From Rhodopirellula sp. (GTDB lineage: Bacteria > Planctomycetota > Planctomycetia > Pirellulales > Pirellulaceae), in contig NZGD01000071.1 in NCBI GenBank assembly GCA_002690925.1, forward strand, positions 1-36,906: 36,906 nt of DNA, read 5' to 3'. A model generated the notes under the pieces. It did not search any database. It saw only the letters and a list, made by a program, of their open reading frames with translations, and had not been told where the DNA came from. The translations under genes and the position numbers were made by a program. Positions within the stretch are counted from its first letter, which is position 1, and each line of letters begins with the position of its first letter. Shown here piece by piece: positions 16,373 to 25,688 of the stretch.

Positions 16373-17035
16373 TTATAAGTTGTCATGTCGTATGGGTGCG
16401 GGGATGATGGTGGATTTGGATCCTCCCGTGGGTGCAGGATTAGTAATGCCCGGAGAGGATATTTGAACCCCATCTCTCGACAAACCCTCCAACGCGTTTT
16501 CGTTGGGTCCTAACTGATGAGGAACAATCAGCTTTGCATTGCTGGCTCTGCCTACAGCACGAATCGGGACGACAGTCACCGGCCAAGTACCCGAGTCCTG
16601 TAACGCATCATTGACTTCATCGCTGCCCAGTACAGCCACGGCAGTTCCCGATTTTGCACTTGATTTTGAAGATGATGGACTTGGGGAGACTGCTGCTGCC
16701 TCCGCTGCCTCACGCATTTCAATTAGTTCCTCAAGCATCATGGAATCACAAGCGTCATCACATGAAACTTCGTCGCACGCGTTTCGGGATGGCAGCAGGG
16801 CATGCAGGTGTCCGACCAAAGCATGGGCGCTTCTCGTCAACAAATTGTCTTTCCATACTGGGCCTGCGCAGTCACGTTGCTGGCAATCACATTGCCGAGC
16901 AACCTGACAACAATCACCGCTGTCACCTGACGAGAATAGCTGGAACGCTGCAGCGTCTTTCGCTTCCCCCACACTCAGCAAACCGAGCATTGCGGCAAAA
17001 GCCACACGACAAGTACAAACTTTTAGTGGATTCAT
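16373..17035 (-). CDS. Secreted Cys-rich protein of unknown function
   Basis: 220 aa. The N-terminus (MNPLKVCTCRVAFAAMLGLL, then SVGEAKDAAA) is a plausible signal peptide. The mature part begins with a Cys-dense segment (CCQVARQCDCQQRDC near 42-56), then a second Cys group (NACDEVSCDDACD near 85-97), a short Glu-rich helix (MMLEELIEMREAAEAAA), a Ser-rich linker, and a C-terminal strand-like region with VTVVPIRAVGRASNAKLIVP. I do not recognise the family. It is transcribed away from aconitase and converges with the glycosyltransferase across 31 bp. Overlapping + strand frames lack any leader or motif, so the minus frame is preferred. It may be an exported, disulfide-linked envelope protein. 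Confidence 0.65.
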   Translation of the reverse strand: MNPLKVCTCRVAFAAMLGLLSVGEAKDAAAFQLFSSGDSGDCCQVARQCDCQQRDCAGPVWKDNLLTRSAHALVGHLHALLPSRNACDEVSCDDACDSMMLEELIEMREAAEAAAVSPSPSSSKSSAKSGTAVAVLGSDEVNDALQDSGTWPVTVVPIRAVGRASNAKLIVPHQLGPNENALEGLSRDGVQISSPGITNPAPTGGSKSTIIPAPIRHDNL

Positions 17036-17248
17036 CAGATCGTGCTCGAATGTTCAGGGTGGTAACTAGTTCAAGAGTGGTATCGTCCTGCCATAATTGG
17101 AATGACCAAAATAAGCGTAAAAGTCCGCAAACTCCTCCTAACTTCTCACGAATGAGTATCGGCCCCAGCAGACAAATAATTCTCAGATCGTTACACTTAC
17201 CTTCGTTTTGGCAGGATTATTCGCACAAATCACGTAGAGAGCAGCACC

Positions 17249-19954
17249 GTGACCTTCGACCCCTTCGGCGCCCGAGACCAGTTTGACACCGGACACGGCA
17301 CCGCAACCCTTTATCGTCTCAGTAAGTTGGAAGAGGCCGGTTTAGGAGAGATCAGCCGACTTCCATTTTCGATCCGAGTTCTGCTTGAAGCAGTGTTACG
17401 AAATTGCGACGGTTTTCTGGTGACTGAGCAGGACGTTAAAAATCTTGCCGCCTGGAATGCCAAAGCCCCCGCCAAGCAGGAAGTACCATTCAAGCCATAT
17501 CGCGTTGTCCTTCAGGACTTCACTGGTGTACCCGCTGTGGTCGATCTGGCTGCCATGCGTTCAGCAATGGAGAGAATTGGCGGTGATCCAGAGAAAATCA
17601 ACCCGCTGATTCCAGTCGATTTGGTCGTCGATCACTCCGTACAAGTTGATTTTTTCGGCAGTGATGGCGCCTTGAACAAGAATGTCGATATCGAGTTCGA
17701 GAGGAACAAAGAACGGTACGAATTCCTGAGGTGGGGACAACAAGCCTTCAACAACTTTGGAGTGGTCCCACCCAACGTTGGAATTGTCCATCAAGTCAAT
17801 CTGGAATACTTGGCTCGCGTGGTTGCATTGAAGGAAACCGAGGACGGACCGGTAGCCCAACCGGATACACTCGTAGGAACTGACAGTCATACGACCATGA
17901 TCAATGGCCTGGGCGTACTGGGCTGGGGAGTCGGCGGAATCGAAGCTGAAGCCAATATGCTTGGCCAACCTCTGTACATGTTGATGCCAGAGGTCATTGG
18001 CTTTGAATTAACCGGTTCACTTCCTGCAGGTGCGACTGCCACAGACATGGTTCTCCGCGTCGTAGAAGTACTGCGTGAAGAGGGAGTTGTAGGTAAGTTT
18101 GTCGAATTCTTTGGTGATGGCACCAATCGAATGAGTGTTGCAGACCGTGCCACAATCGCGAACATGGCCCCCGAGTACGGGGCGACGATGGGATTCTTTC
18201 CCGTTGACGATGTGACACTCGATTATCTGCGACAAACTGGTCGCGATTCCAAGCAGGTCGACTTGGTGGAAAGGTATACGAAAGAGCAAGGGCTATTCCG
18301 CACCGACGATGGTCCAGAGCTTAGCTACACGAAAAAACTTGCCTTGGATCTGGGCACGGTCGTACCAAGCTTGGCTGGTCCCAAACGGCCCCAAGACCGA
18401 ATTGCACTGAACGACATGAAACAGTCCTTTAACAATTCCCTCACTGCGCCCATCGGCAAGACGGGGTTTGGCCTCGACAGCAGCGACTTGGATCGGGTTG
18501 CCACCGTCACGGATAATGGACGCAGCAGCCAGATATCACACGGTGCAGTTGTCATCGCGGCAATCACCTCATGCACCAACACGAGCAATCCCTCTGTCAT
18601 GATCGGTGCCGGGTTACTGGCCAAGAAAGCCGTTGCCCGCGGGCTTACCGTGGCACCACACGTGAAGACAAGCTTGGCACCCGGGTCGCGGGTCGTGAGT
18701 GATTACCTCGACAAGGCTGGCTTGACGAATGACCTGAAAGCATTGGGCTTCCACACAGTGGGCTATGGATGCACAACCTGCATTGGAAATAGCGGTCCCC
18801 TACCTCCACCGGTAGCTGAAGCAATACGTGAAGGCGACTTAATCGCATCGGCCGTTCTAAGTGGTAATCGCAACTTCGAAGGACGAGTGAATCCGCTGAC
18901 CAAAGCAAATTATCTTGCCAGCCCGCCCTTGGTAGTGGCTTATGCCCTTGCTGGAACGACCGACATTGACCTGGCATCTGAGCCAATCGGTCAAGACAGC
19001 GATGGAAATGATGTCTTCCTGACAGAACTTTGGCCAACAGCAGAAGAGGTCAGTGACACCATCGCAACTTCCATTCAGCCAGAGATGTTCACCGACGAAT
19101 ATGATGCGGCCGTCAATGGTAACGAATTGTGGAATGCAATCGATGCAGCGGGGGGAGCCATTTACCCTTGGAACGATTCCAGTACTTACATCCAACACCC
19201 GCCGTTCTTGGACTGTGTTGCGGGAGACGCGATCCCAGACATCAAACCAGTAAAACAAGCACGCGTCCTCGCGTTGTTAGGAGACTCTGTTACGACGGAT
19301 CACATTTCCCCCGCTGGCGCCATCGCGTCGGATGGACCTGCAGGAAAATACCTTCAGGAAAATGGCGTCGACATCAAAAACTTCAATAGTTTCGGATCAC
19401 GGCGTGGAAACGACCGCGTCATGGTGCGTGGCACCTTTGCCAATATTCGTATCCGCAACCAGTTAGCACCAGGAACCGAGGGCGGCGTCACACGCCACCT
19501 ACCCGATGGGGAGGTCATGAGCATCTATGATGCATCCATGAAATATCAGGCTGACAGTGTACCGTTGGTTGTGCTGGCTGGCTCAGAATATGGCACGGGA
19601 AGTAGTCGTGACTGGGCTGCCAAAGGCACGATGTTGCTTGGCGTCAAAGCAGTGATTGCAGCCAGTTACGAACGCATTCACCGAAGCAACCTCGTTGGGA
19701 TGGGTGTTTTGCCGCTTGAGTTTGCTGATGCTGCCACGTGGCAATCTCTGGGACTCACTGGAGAAGAAACAATTGACATACCTGAACTCTCCAACGAACT
19801 TCAGCCTCGATCAACGATCACGGTAACCGCAACGTCCGAGGACGGCAGTACAACCAGCTTCCCGTGCGTGGTAAGAATCGACACCCCTGTCGAGATGCAG
19901 TACTACCGCAACGGCGGCATCTTACCGACGGTCCTTAGAAACCTTTCAAATTAG
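17249..19954 (+). CDS. acnA: Aconitate hydratase A
   Basis: Interconverts citrate and isocitrate in the TCA cycle using a [4Fe-4S] cluster. Cluster ligands are visible at Cys442 ([11 protein letters not shown]) and Cys508/Cys511 ([12 protein letters not shown]). Other signatures are [34 protein letters not shown], the swivel-domain [16 protein letters not shown] and the active-site [17 protein letters not shown]. At 901 aa it matches the bacterial AcnA/IRP1 type. The start is GTG at 17249, and the conserved N-terminus ([16 protein letters not shown]) begins soon after it. A ppiC gene follows after 61 bp on the same strand. Confidence 0.96.
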   Translation: MTFDPFGARDQFDTGHGTATLYRLSKLEEAGLGEISRLPFSIRVLLEAVLRNCDGFLVTEQDVKNLAAWNAKAPAKQEVPFKPYRVVLQDFTGVPAVVDLAAMRSAMERIGGDPEKINPLIPVDLVVDHSVQVDFFGSDGALNKNVDIEFERNKERYEFLRWGQQAFNNFGVVPPNVGIVHQVNLEYLARVVALKETEDGPVAQPDTLVGTDSHTTMINGLGVLGWGVGGIEAEANMLGQPLYMLMPEVIGFELTGSLPAGATATDMVLRVVEVLREEGVVGKFVEFFGDGTNRMSVADRATIANMAPEYGATMGFFPVDDVTLDYLRQTGRDSKQVDLVERYTKEQGLFRTDDGPELSYTKKLALDLGTVVPSLAGPKRPQDRIALNDMKQSFNNSLTAPIGKTGFGLDSSDLDRVATVTDNGRSSQISHGAVVIAAITSCTNTSNPSVMIGAGLLAKKAVARGLTVAPHVKTSLAPGSRVVSDYLDKAGLTNDLKALGFHTVGYGCTTCIGNSGPLPPPVAEAIREGDLIASAVLSGNRNFEGRVNPLTKANYLASPPLVVAYALAGTTDIDLASEPIGQDSDGNDVFLTELWPTAEEVSDTIATSIQPEMFTDEYDAAVNGNELWNAIDAAGGAIYPWNDSSTYIQHPPFLDCVAGDAIPDIKPVKQARVLALLGDSVTTDHISPAGAIASDGPAGKYLQENGVDIKNFNSFGSRRGNDRVMVRGTFANIRIRNQLAPGTEGGVTRHLPDGEVMSIYDASMKYQADSVPLVVLAGSEYGTGSSRDWAAKGTMLLGVKAVIAASYERIHRSNLVGMGVLPLEFADAATWQSLGLTGEETIDIPELSNELQPRSTITVTATSEDGSTTSFPCVVRIDTPVEMQYYRNGGILPTVLRNLSN

Positions 19955-20015
19955 TCGTCTTAACGACGGCTCACGTTTTACCAAGTCTCTTCCCTAGTTC
20001 CCAACCGAGAAAATC

Positions 20016-20297
20016 ATGCCAAGCGCCAGTGCACGCCACATCCTTGTGGACTCTGAAGAAAAATGCAACGAATTGAAAGCACTCATTGCCGGTGGCGAGG
20101 ACTTCGCCGCACTCGCAGCTGAGCACTCCTCATGCCCCTCGGGAAAACAAGGTGGAGCCCTTGGCACGTTCTCCCCGGGACAGATGGTCCCCGAATTCGA
20201 CCAAGCTGTCTTTGGCGGTGATGTTGGGGTCGTACAAGGTCCGGTCAAGACTCAGTTCGGCTACCATCTGCTCGAAGTAACCGAGCGAAACGAATAA
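20016..20297 (+). CDS. ppiC: Peptidyl-prolyl cis-trans isomerase C (parvulin)
   Basis: A single-domain parvulin that catalyses cis-trans isomerisation of X-Pro bonds. The 93-aa product has the same length and layout as E. coli PpiC: ARHILVDSEEKCNELKALI, FAALAAEHSSCPSGKQGG, LGTFSPGQMVPEFDQAVF and the closing TQFGYHLLEVTE. The active-site His pair and the Met/Phe pocket (GQMVPEFD) are present. No signal peptide, so it is cytoplasmic. It lies 61 bp after acnA and is probably read through from it. A two-part hairpin follows at 20355-20388. Confidence 0.93.
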   Translation: MPSASARHILVDSEEKCNELKALIAGGEDFAALAAEHSSCPSGKQGGALGTFSPGQMVPEFDQAVFGGDVGVVQGPVKTQFGYHLLEVTERNE

Positions 20298-20354
20298 AGC
20301 GCTCGCAAAAACAGCACTACTGAAGCTGCTGACAACTGCGTTAAACGAAGCAAG

Positions 20355-20388
20355 GCGTCTGGGACTCACTAAAGTGCGGGTCAGACGC
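20355..20388. terminator. Possible bidirectional terminator hairpin between convergent genes
   Basis: GCGTCTG (20355-20361) pairs perfectly with CAGACGC (20382-20388). The interior holds a second small stem, CACT-AA-AGTG, giving a two-part hairpin with an internal loop. It lies between ppiC (+) and the isomerase gene (-), with no clear T-run on either side. Confidence 0.4.
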
Positions 20389-20399
20389 AGGCGTCTTCA

Positions 20400-21359
20400 T
20401 CAAGAAAATGCTTTGCGGAGCATTGCGAGACTTCTTGGAATCGCGGTCTCGTGCTTCTCCTTGCCTTCGAATTCCAATGAAATATAACCACGGTAATTCA
20501 CACCGCGGAGTATTTCTGCCACGCGATCATAGTCGATATCCAGCGTGTACCAGGTGCCACCACCAAAATAGGTCTTTGCCTGAACGAAGACCGCCTCAGG
20601 TGCCAGTTCTGCGTATTGCCCGTATTGGTTCTCAAGGAAATTGCCCGTATCGAGGGTGGCCCTCAGCCACGGAGACTTGACGGCATTGATCACTCTTAGA
20701 ACTCCCGCGGCCGTACGCCCCAGTCCCCAGTGGTTCTCCAAGCCAAGCACGACGCCGCATTTTTCGGCTGCGGCAAGGCATTTCTGCAGTCCATCTTCAA
20801 CCCACTTGAATCCTTCATCATCGGTGTAACCCTTCAAGCGAGGCTCGATCCCTTTGTTGGCCATCAGCTCATCGAAGTTTTTCGAGGTTCCCCAGCGTCC
20901 GGTATTCACACGAATGGTCGGTATTCCAAGTGCGTAAGCCAACTCGATGCATTTGATGGTGTGGTCGACATTTTTTTGACGCTCATCGGGGTCAGGACTT
21001 ACAAAGGACTGATGGGTGGACAACCCACACAAGTCCAAGCCATTCCGAAATGCACGCTGCTTGATCCTCTGCAGGGCCGCGTTGGACTGGTCTTGCATCT
21101 GCACATGTAAGATCTCGACACCGTCGAATCCAGCATCTGCAGCAAGATCAATGCATTCTTCGATCCCAAGCTTACTGTCGTCGCGATAACGCCAATAAGA
21201 GTAGGTTGAAACGGCAATGAAGTTCGGCCTTACGTATTTTTTTTCACGGTGGACTGGCTTCGCTTCCTGCCCTGCCAACTTTCCAGCAGACAACGCAGCC
21301 ACCGAAGTTCCAGCCACGCCAGATACAAAAGCACGACGATTGATTCCAGAAGACATCAT
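20400..21359 (-). CDS. Tat-exported sugar phosphate isomerase/epimerase-like TIM-barrel protein
   Basis: The AP-endonuclease-2/xylose isomerase-like fold is seen in IEECIDLAADAGFDGVEIL, LCGLSTHQSF, LGIPTIRVNTGRWG, VVLGLENHWG (metal-ligand Glu), RATLDTGNF (Asp) and ISLEFEGKE (Glu), giving the usual divalent-metal site. The N-terminus has a Tat leader (SSGINRRAFVSGVAGTSVA). The start was set at ATG 21359 because TTGGAG ends 5 nt upstream (CTCC at 21365-21368); the neighbouring ATG at 21356 is an alternative, and the longer frame to 21389 would precede the ribosome site. 319 aa. Planctomycetes carry many exported relatives beside Gfo/Idh proteins, but here the partner gene is elsewhere. Substrate unknown. 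Confidence 0.88.
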   Translation of the reverse strand: MMSSGINRRAFVSGVAGTSVAALSAGKLAGQEAKPVHREKKYVRPNFIAVSTYSYWRYRDDSKLGIEECIDLAADAGFDGVEILHVQMQDQSNAALQRIKQRAFRNGLDLCGLSTHQSFVSPDPDERQKNVDHTIKCIELAYALGIPTIRVNTGRWGTSKNFDELMANKGIEPRLKGYTDDEGFKWVEDGLQKCLAAAEKCGVVLGLENHWGLGRTAAGVLRVINAVKSPWLRATLDTGNFLENQYGQYAELAPEAVFVQAKTYFGGGTWYTLDIDYDRVAEILRGVNYRGYISLEFEGKEKHETAIPRSLAMLRKAFS

Positions 21360-21538
21360 CAAAACTCCAAGGTATTGGGAAGTCGCCAATATAACGATCT
21401 GTCGTGGCCATGCACGAAATTTACGCTGCCATTGCAGATAAGTTCAGGCAAACAGCAGCAAACAAATACCATCTGTTTCCGTGAGCCCGCACGAACCACT
21501 GCAAACCGTGCAAGAAACATGGCCCAAGCAGCAAGACT

Positions 21539-21610
21539 CTGCGGTCCCCGTTTCATCTGCGGTCCCCGTTTCATCTGCCGCTGTGTCGACAGTCACTGTG
21601 TCGACAGTCA
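21539..21610 (+). repeat. Two consecutive short tandem duplications (18 bp x2, 15 bp x2)
   Basis: CTGCGGTCCCCGTTTCAT occurs at 21539-21556 and 21557-21574 with no mismatch. After six bases, CTGTGTCGACAGTCA occurs at 21581-21595 and 21596-21610, also perfectly. Both lie in the non-coding gap between the isomerase and cysI, upstream of the isomerase gene on the minus strand. The 15-mer contains the partial palindrome TGTCGACA. Confidence 0.9.
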
Positions 21611-21698
21611 CAGCGGCCTAGTGCCTTAATACCTGACCCACGACGCGATCCGAAATGCACACCTATCGAGAGGTGCCTGGCGAAAAGGCAGGTTTCCA

Positions 21699-23408
21699 TC
21701 AGACCGCTGGTGCATTGGCAGCAAGAGTTGCGAGATCGTCTTTCCCGACACGAGTACAAAATGTGCCAAGTGACTCACCTTCTTCCCGATTGGCTTTGAA
21801 GGCCGAAAAAATGGTCACCAACTCGTCCACGACAACATCATCTGGAACCATGTCTTTGTAAATGTAGGCGAGGCGATTTCCCAACCAACCACCTCCGGCA
21901 TACAAAGTGTATTTACCTTTGGCCTTTCCAACCAAAGCCAAATCAGCGTTGTAGGGTCGGGCACAGCCATTAGGACAACCGGTCATACGTATCGTGAATC
22001 GTTCTTTATCCAGTCCCAGCTTGGCCAGCGGAGCTTCCAGACCGTCGATGATACTTGGCAAGCGACGTTCACTTTCGGTGATCGCCAGTCCACAAGTCGG
22101 TAAAGCTACACACGACATCGACCACCGCCGAACGGTACTCGTCTCCTCCGTGGTGGGGACCTGATGCTGCTTGATAAAGCCGATGAGCTTGTCCTTATCA
22201 GACTCCTCGAGATCCGTAAAAATCAGACTCTGATGTCCAGTCATCCGAACTTCAGTTTTGAATTCGTTACAAATGGCGCGAAGAGTGGCTTTCAACTGCC
22301 GATCTTCATCGTCATACAGACGCCCATTTTCGACATTCAATCCGTAGGACCACTTGCCATCACCTTGCTCCTGCCAGCCCATGTGATCATCAAATCCATG
22401 GACATCATCTTCGGTACAGTCCTCAAGTGGTTGGCCATAATACTTTTCAACCTCCTCGCGAAACTTCTCGATCCCCCAATCGTTGATCAAGTACTTCATT
22501 CGGGCGGTCTTACGATCCTGACGATTCCCATTGTCACGTTGCACTTTGATGATCGCTTTGGAAATACCGACAGCTTGCTCAGGCTTGATGAATCCCAAAC
22601 GCTTCGCGAGTGCTGGAAAAGTCTTCTTGGCCGATGGAGTAGTACCCATACCACCACCAACAAGCACGTTGTAGCCGATAATGGCACCGTCACGCACCAC
22701 TGCCAAGAAACCGAGATCTTGCGTATAGATATCGATGCAATTATCTTCGGGCAACGCGATGCCCATCTTAAATTTCCGGGGAAGGTAAGTAGGACCATAT
22801 AACGGTTCAACCGCTCCGCCTCCCTCAAGAGTCTTTTCACCGGTCTCGGGATCCGTCAGCCACAATTCGTGATAAGCCGGAGTTTGCGGCGCCAAAGCTT
22901 CCGTTAATTCATCGGTCAATTTTTCCATATCAGCATGGATACTGCCGGCTCTCTTCGCTGGGCAGCACATGATATTGCGATTGACATCGCCGCACGCAGC
23001 CAATGTGGAAAGAGCAATCTCGTTAATGTAAGCGATCGTTTCTCGTAGATCGTCCTTCAGAATGCCATGCAATTGAAGAGTTTGCCGAGTCGTAATCTTC
23101 ATTGTCGCGTTGCCCAACCGCTCGCAAAGATCGAGCATCGACAACATTTGGTCCGGTCGGATCCGACCCCCCGGGATCCGCAGCCTGACCATCATGGAGT
23201 ATGCCTTGCCCGCCCCCGTCTTTTTTGCAGTCAAGCGTGCATCACGATCATCTTGCTGGTAGGTCCCATGAAATTTCAGAAGCTGTATATTACTTTTGTC
23301 AAAGTGATTAACTGAACCTGCGATCTCCTGGTCGATCGTCCCTTTCAGGAAATCGCTGCCCTCTTTGATGGTTTCAACTGGACTCAATTTTGGCGCGTCG
23401 GTAGACAT
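21699..23408 (-). CDS. cysI: Assimilatory sulfite reductase, siroheme/4Fe-4S subunit (CysI type)
   Basis: Six-electron reduction of sulfite to sulfide for cysteine synthesis, on a siroheme bridged to a [4Fe-4S] cluster. The cluster cysteines are Cys433 and Cys439 (SCVALPTCGLA, CX5C) and Cys478 and Cys482 (TGCPNGCARPY, CX3C), almost the same numbers as in E. coli CysI. Other family marks are LLKFHGTYQQDDRDAR, RLRIPGGRI, TTRQTLQLHGILK, the YLPRKFKMG substrate-binding Lys motif and NVLVGGGMG. Length 569 matches CysI (570). No CysJ flavoprotein gene is visible nearby, so the electron donor could be CysJ elsewhere or a ferredoxin. Divergent from folD, with three CGGAGTG repeats just upstream. Confidence 0.92.
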   Translation of the reverse strand: MSTDAPKLSPVETIKEGSDFLKGTIDQEIAGSVNHFDKSNIQLLKFHGTYQQDDRDARLTAKKTGAGKAYSMMVRLRIPGGRIRPDQMLSMLDLCERLGNATMKITTRQTLQLHGILKDDLRETIAYINEIALSTLAACGDVNRNIMCCPAKRAGSIHADMEKLTDELTEALAPQTPAYHELWLTDPETGEKTLEGGGAVEPLYGPTYLPRKFKMGIALPEDNCIDIYTQDLGFLAVVRDGAIIGYNVLVGGGMGTTPSAKKTFPALAKRLGFIKPEQAVGISKAIIKVQRDNGNRQDRKTARMKYLINDWGIEKFREEVEKYYGQPLEDCTEDDVHGFDDHMGWQEQGDGKWSYGLNVENGRLYDDEDRQLKATLRAICNEFKTEVRMTGHQSLIFTDLEESDKDKLIGFIKQHQVPTTEETSTVRRWSMSCVALPTCGLAITESERRLPSIIDGLEAPLAKLGLDKERFTIRMTGCPNGCARPYNADLALVGKAKGKYTLYAGGGWLGNRLAYIYKDMVPDDVVVDELVTIFSAFKANREEGESLGTFCTRVGKDDLATLAANAPAV

Positions 23409-23439
23409 CGGGGCTCAAATCCTGTGTGATTTCGTTTCG

Positions 23440-23461
23440 CGGAGTGGCGGAGTGCGGAGTG
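23440..23461. promoter_or_regulatory. Three direct repeats of CGGAGTG in the cysI-folD divergent region
   Basis: CGGAGTG occurs at 23440-23446, 23448-23454 and 23455-23461, ending 31-53 bp upstream of the cysI ATG and about 110 bp from folD. The position would suit an operator for cysI or a slippage product. Two small hairpins (CCATT-CGAC-AATGG and AGTGG-AAAATG-CCACT) lie further toward folD. No known regulator site was recognised. Confidence 0.45.
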
Positions 23462-23570
23462 CAATTCCATTCGACAATGGATTTTCCGCAAACTTGGCGT
23501 TTTAGGCAACTATAGCGGCCAGTGGAAAATGCCACTATGGTGATCCCCCTCAACAAGATGAATAGAATCC

Positions 23571-24470
23571 ATGACTGCTGATCTACTTGATGGAAAACGA
23601 GTTGCGTCAGAAATTCGTTCCGAAGTCGCTGAGGATGTGCGGCAATTCGTCCACGAGGGAGGCCCTCAGCCCTGCCTGACAGCCGTTTTGGTCGGCGAAG
23701 ACCCGGCAAGTCAGGTTTATGTTCGCAATAAACGCCGTGCTTGCGAAAAAGCAGGTATCGATGGCCGAACCGTGCGACTGGACGCCGGAATCTCGCAACG
23801 CGAACTCCTGGAGACAGTTCAGACGCTGAACGATGATCCAGCGGTCCACGGAATCCTTGTACAATTACCTCTTCCAGCAGATGGAAATGGCGGCAATGGA
23901 TTCGACGAACGTGCCGTTCTCGACACGGTGGCTCCGCTGAAAGACGTTGATGCGTTCTCGCCAGTCAACGTCGGGCTGCTGATGCAGGGTCGCCCCAGAT
24001 TTCTACCCTGTACACCGCACGGGATCGTTCAGTTACTTCATCGTTGCAATCTGAGTGTCGCTGGTAAACATGTGGTGGTTGTCGGACGAAGTGATATCGT
24101 GGGCAAACCAATGGCAATGATGCTTGCTCAACGAAATGGGTCGTGTGGCAGCGAAATTGCGAATGCAACCGTAACGCTTGCCCATAGCCGCACAGAGGAC
24201 TTAAAGGCCGTTTGCAAAACAGCCGACTGCCTGATCGCTGCAGTCGGGGTCCCTGAGATGATCCGCGGAGATATGATCCGTGAGGGAGCGATCGTGATCG
24301 ACGTTGGAATCAACCGTGTCGGTGAAAAACTAGTTGGTGACGTTGCGTTTAACGAAGCAATGGAAGTTGCATCCGCGATCACCCCCGTTCCAGGAGGTGT
24401 TGGGCCATTGACGATTGCTATGCTACTGCACAACACACTGCTCGCAGCGAAACTTCAATCCCAATCCTAG
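23571..24470 (+). CDS. folD: Bifunctional methylene-THF dehydrogenase / methenyl-THF cyclohydrolase
   Basis: FolD interconverts 5,10-methylene-, methenyl- and 10-formyl-tetrahydrofolate with NADP, feeding purine and formyl-Met synthesis. Signatures are LAVLVGEDPASQVYV-type text (here TAVLVGEDPASQVYVRNKR, with the catalytic Lys in the YxxxK motif), GILVQLPLP, DVDAFSPVNVG, PCTPHGIVQLL, VVVVGRSDIVGKPMAMML and TPVPGGVGPLTIAMLL. At 299 aa it is slightly longer than E. coli FolD (288), owing to small Gly/Asn insertions (GNGGNGFDERA near 100 and NGSCGSE near 185). Start ATG at 23571 without a strong Shine-Dalgarno. Convergent with galE across 68 bp. Confidence 0.95.
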   Translation: MTADLLDGKRVASEIRSEVAEDVRQFVHEGGPQPCLTAVLVGEDPASQVYVRNKRRACEKAGIDGRTVRLDAGISQRELLETVQTLNDDPAVHGILVQLPLPADGNGGNGFDERAVLDTVAPLKDVDAFSPVNVGLLMQGRPRFLPCTPHGIVQLLHRCNLSVAGKHVVVVGRSDIVGKPMAMMLAQRNGSCGSEIANATVTLAHSRTEDLKAVCKTADCLIAAVGVPEMIRGDMIREGAIVIDVGINRVGEKLVGDVAFNEAMEVASAITPVPGGVGPLTIAMLLHNTLLAAKLQSQS

Positions 24471-24538
24471 GCACGCCACCCATCTGACTGGCCGCGTCGT
24501 AGCGGTGACATCTCAGAGAGCAGGACCATCGTTTTCAA

Positions 24539-25522
24539 TTAGGAAGCAAAACCATTAGGATGCGATTGGTGCCATTTCCAGGCGGTCTCAACGATCGCGT
24601 CAACGCTTTCGTACTGCGGTGTCCAATCCAAGAGTTTTCTTGCAAGGCGATTATCAGCCACCAATTCAGCCGGATCGCCAGCGCGACGATCCCCCATGAG
24701 GGTTGGAATCGGATGCCCAGTAACTTTGCGACATGATTCGACGATTTCCTGCACACTCGTTCCACGCCCCGTACCAAGGTTGGCGCAAATCCCCTTACCA
24801 GGCTCGATTAATTCCAGAGCCCGCAAGTGCGCGCTGGCAAGATCATTGACGTGGATGTAGTCACGCAAGCAAGTTCCGTCCGGTGTAGCAAAATCATTAC
24901 CAAAAATAGTGATGTGATCCCGTTGGCCCAAGGCAACTTGCAAGACAACTGGAATCAAATGTGACTCCGGATCATGATCCTCGCCGATCGAGCCATCCGG
25001 GTGAGCCCCCGCTGCATTGAAATACCGCAGCGCCGCGTAGCCAAAACCATAGGCACTTGCATAATCAGCCAGAGCATGCTCGATGACCAATTTTGTAAAT
25101 CCGTACGGGTTGATGGGCTGCTGAGGCGTCTCCTCACTGATCGGCATGGTATCCGGCTCACCATACGTAGCCGTCGTGCTACTAAACACGATCTTACTGA
25201 CCTCGGCCTCTTTCATTGCGTCCAGCAACTCCAATGTTGCAATCACGTTATTGCGGTAGTACACACTCGGCTCATTAACAGACTCATTAACCAAAGCGAA
25301 GGCTGCAAAATGCATGACAGCATCAATCTGACGATCTCGAAACACTGATACCAATTTGGACCGGTCGTCAAGTTCCCCCTCAACCAGCAGTCCATCGGGA
25401 ACAGCCTCCCGATGACCGCGAGACAGATTGTCATAAACCGTCACTTGATGCCCAGCAGCCAATAAGAACCGGACCGCATGCGAGCCAATGTAGCCGGCGC
25501 CGCCGACGACCAGAATATTCAT
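24539..25522 (-). CDS. galE: UDP-glucose 4-epimerase
   Basis: Interconverts UDP-glucose and UDP-galactose (extended short-chain dehydrogenase, NAD-bound). The Rossmann motif GGAGYIGSH is at 7-15, followed by VYDNLSRGHREAV. The catalytic set is Ser115/Thr116 (SSTTATYGEP) and Tyr140-x3-Lys144 (NPYGFTK). RYFNAAGAHPDGSIGEDH, RDYIHVNDLASAHLRAL and GTSVQEIVES complete the family pattern, and 327 aa is typical. ATG at 25522, no clear ribosome site. It may supply UDP-sugars for glycosyltransferases such as the one at 15235, but they are not in one operon. Confidence 0.95.
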   Translation of the reverse strand: MNILVVGGAGYIGSHAVRFLLAAGHQVTVYDNLSRGHREAVPDGLLVEGELDDRSKLVSVFRDRQIDAVMHFAAFALVNESVNEPSVYYRNNVIATLELLDAMKEAEVSKIVFSSTTATYGEPDTMPISEETPQQPINPYGFTKLVIEHALADYASAYGFGYAALRYFNAAGAHPDGSIGEDHDPESHLIPVVLQVALGQRDHITIFGNDFATPDGTCLRDYIHVNDLASAHLRALELIEPGKGICANLGTGRGTSVQEIVESCRKVTGHPIPTLMGDRRAGDPAELVADNRLARKLLDWTPQYESVDAIVETAWKWHQSHPNGFAS

Positions 25523-25688
25523 GGCAAACGTTGTTTCTTGAGCAAGAGGAATAAATGTCAGAGTTTGACAAGAGCTGGAATTTCAGGAATCGTTCCGTCG
25601 ATTCAATATACGGGTGGTGGAATCTCACGACTAGACAGATGAAGTCCACGGGGACTCATCTTACACAGAAACCTGCTGGTAAAAAAAC

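Noticed and set aside
16430..16480. tRNA-like T-loop text (GGGTTCAAATA on the minus strand)
   Set aside because: Flanking bases do not form a T-stem or acceptor stem, and it lies within the Cys-rich protein's coding sequence.
16654..17286. 210-aa + strand ORF overlapping the Cys-rich gene and the acnA start
   Set aside because: No leader or motif, high His/Arg content, and it would run into the aconitase start; the minus frame has a signal peptide.
22164..22802. 212-aa + strand ORF inside cysI
   Set aside because: Antisense to a complete sulfite reductase with all cluster cysteines; composition is that of a shadow frame.
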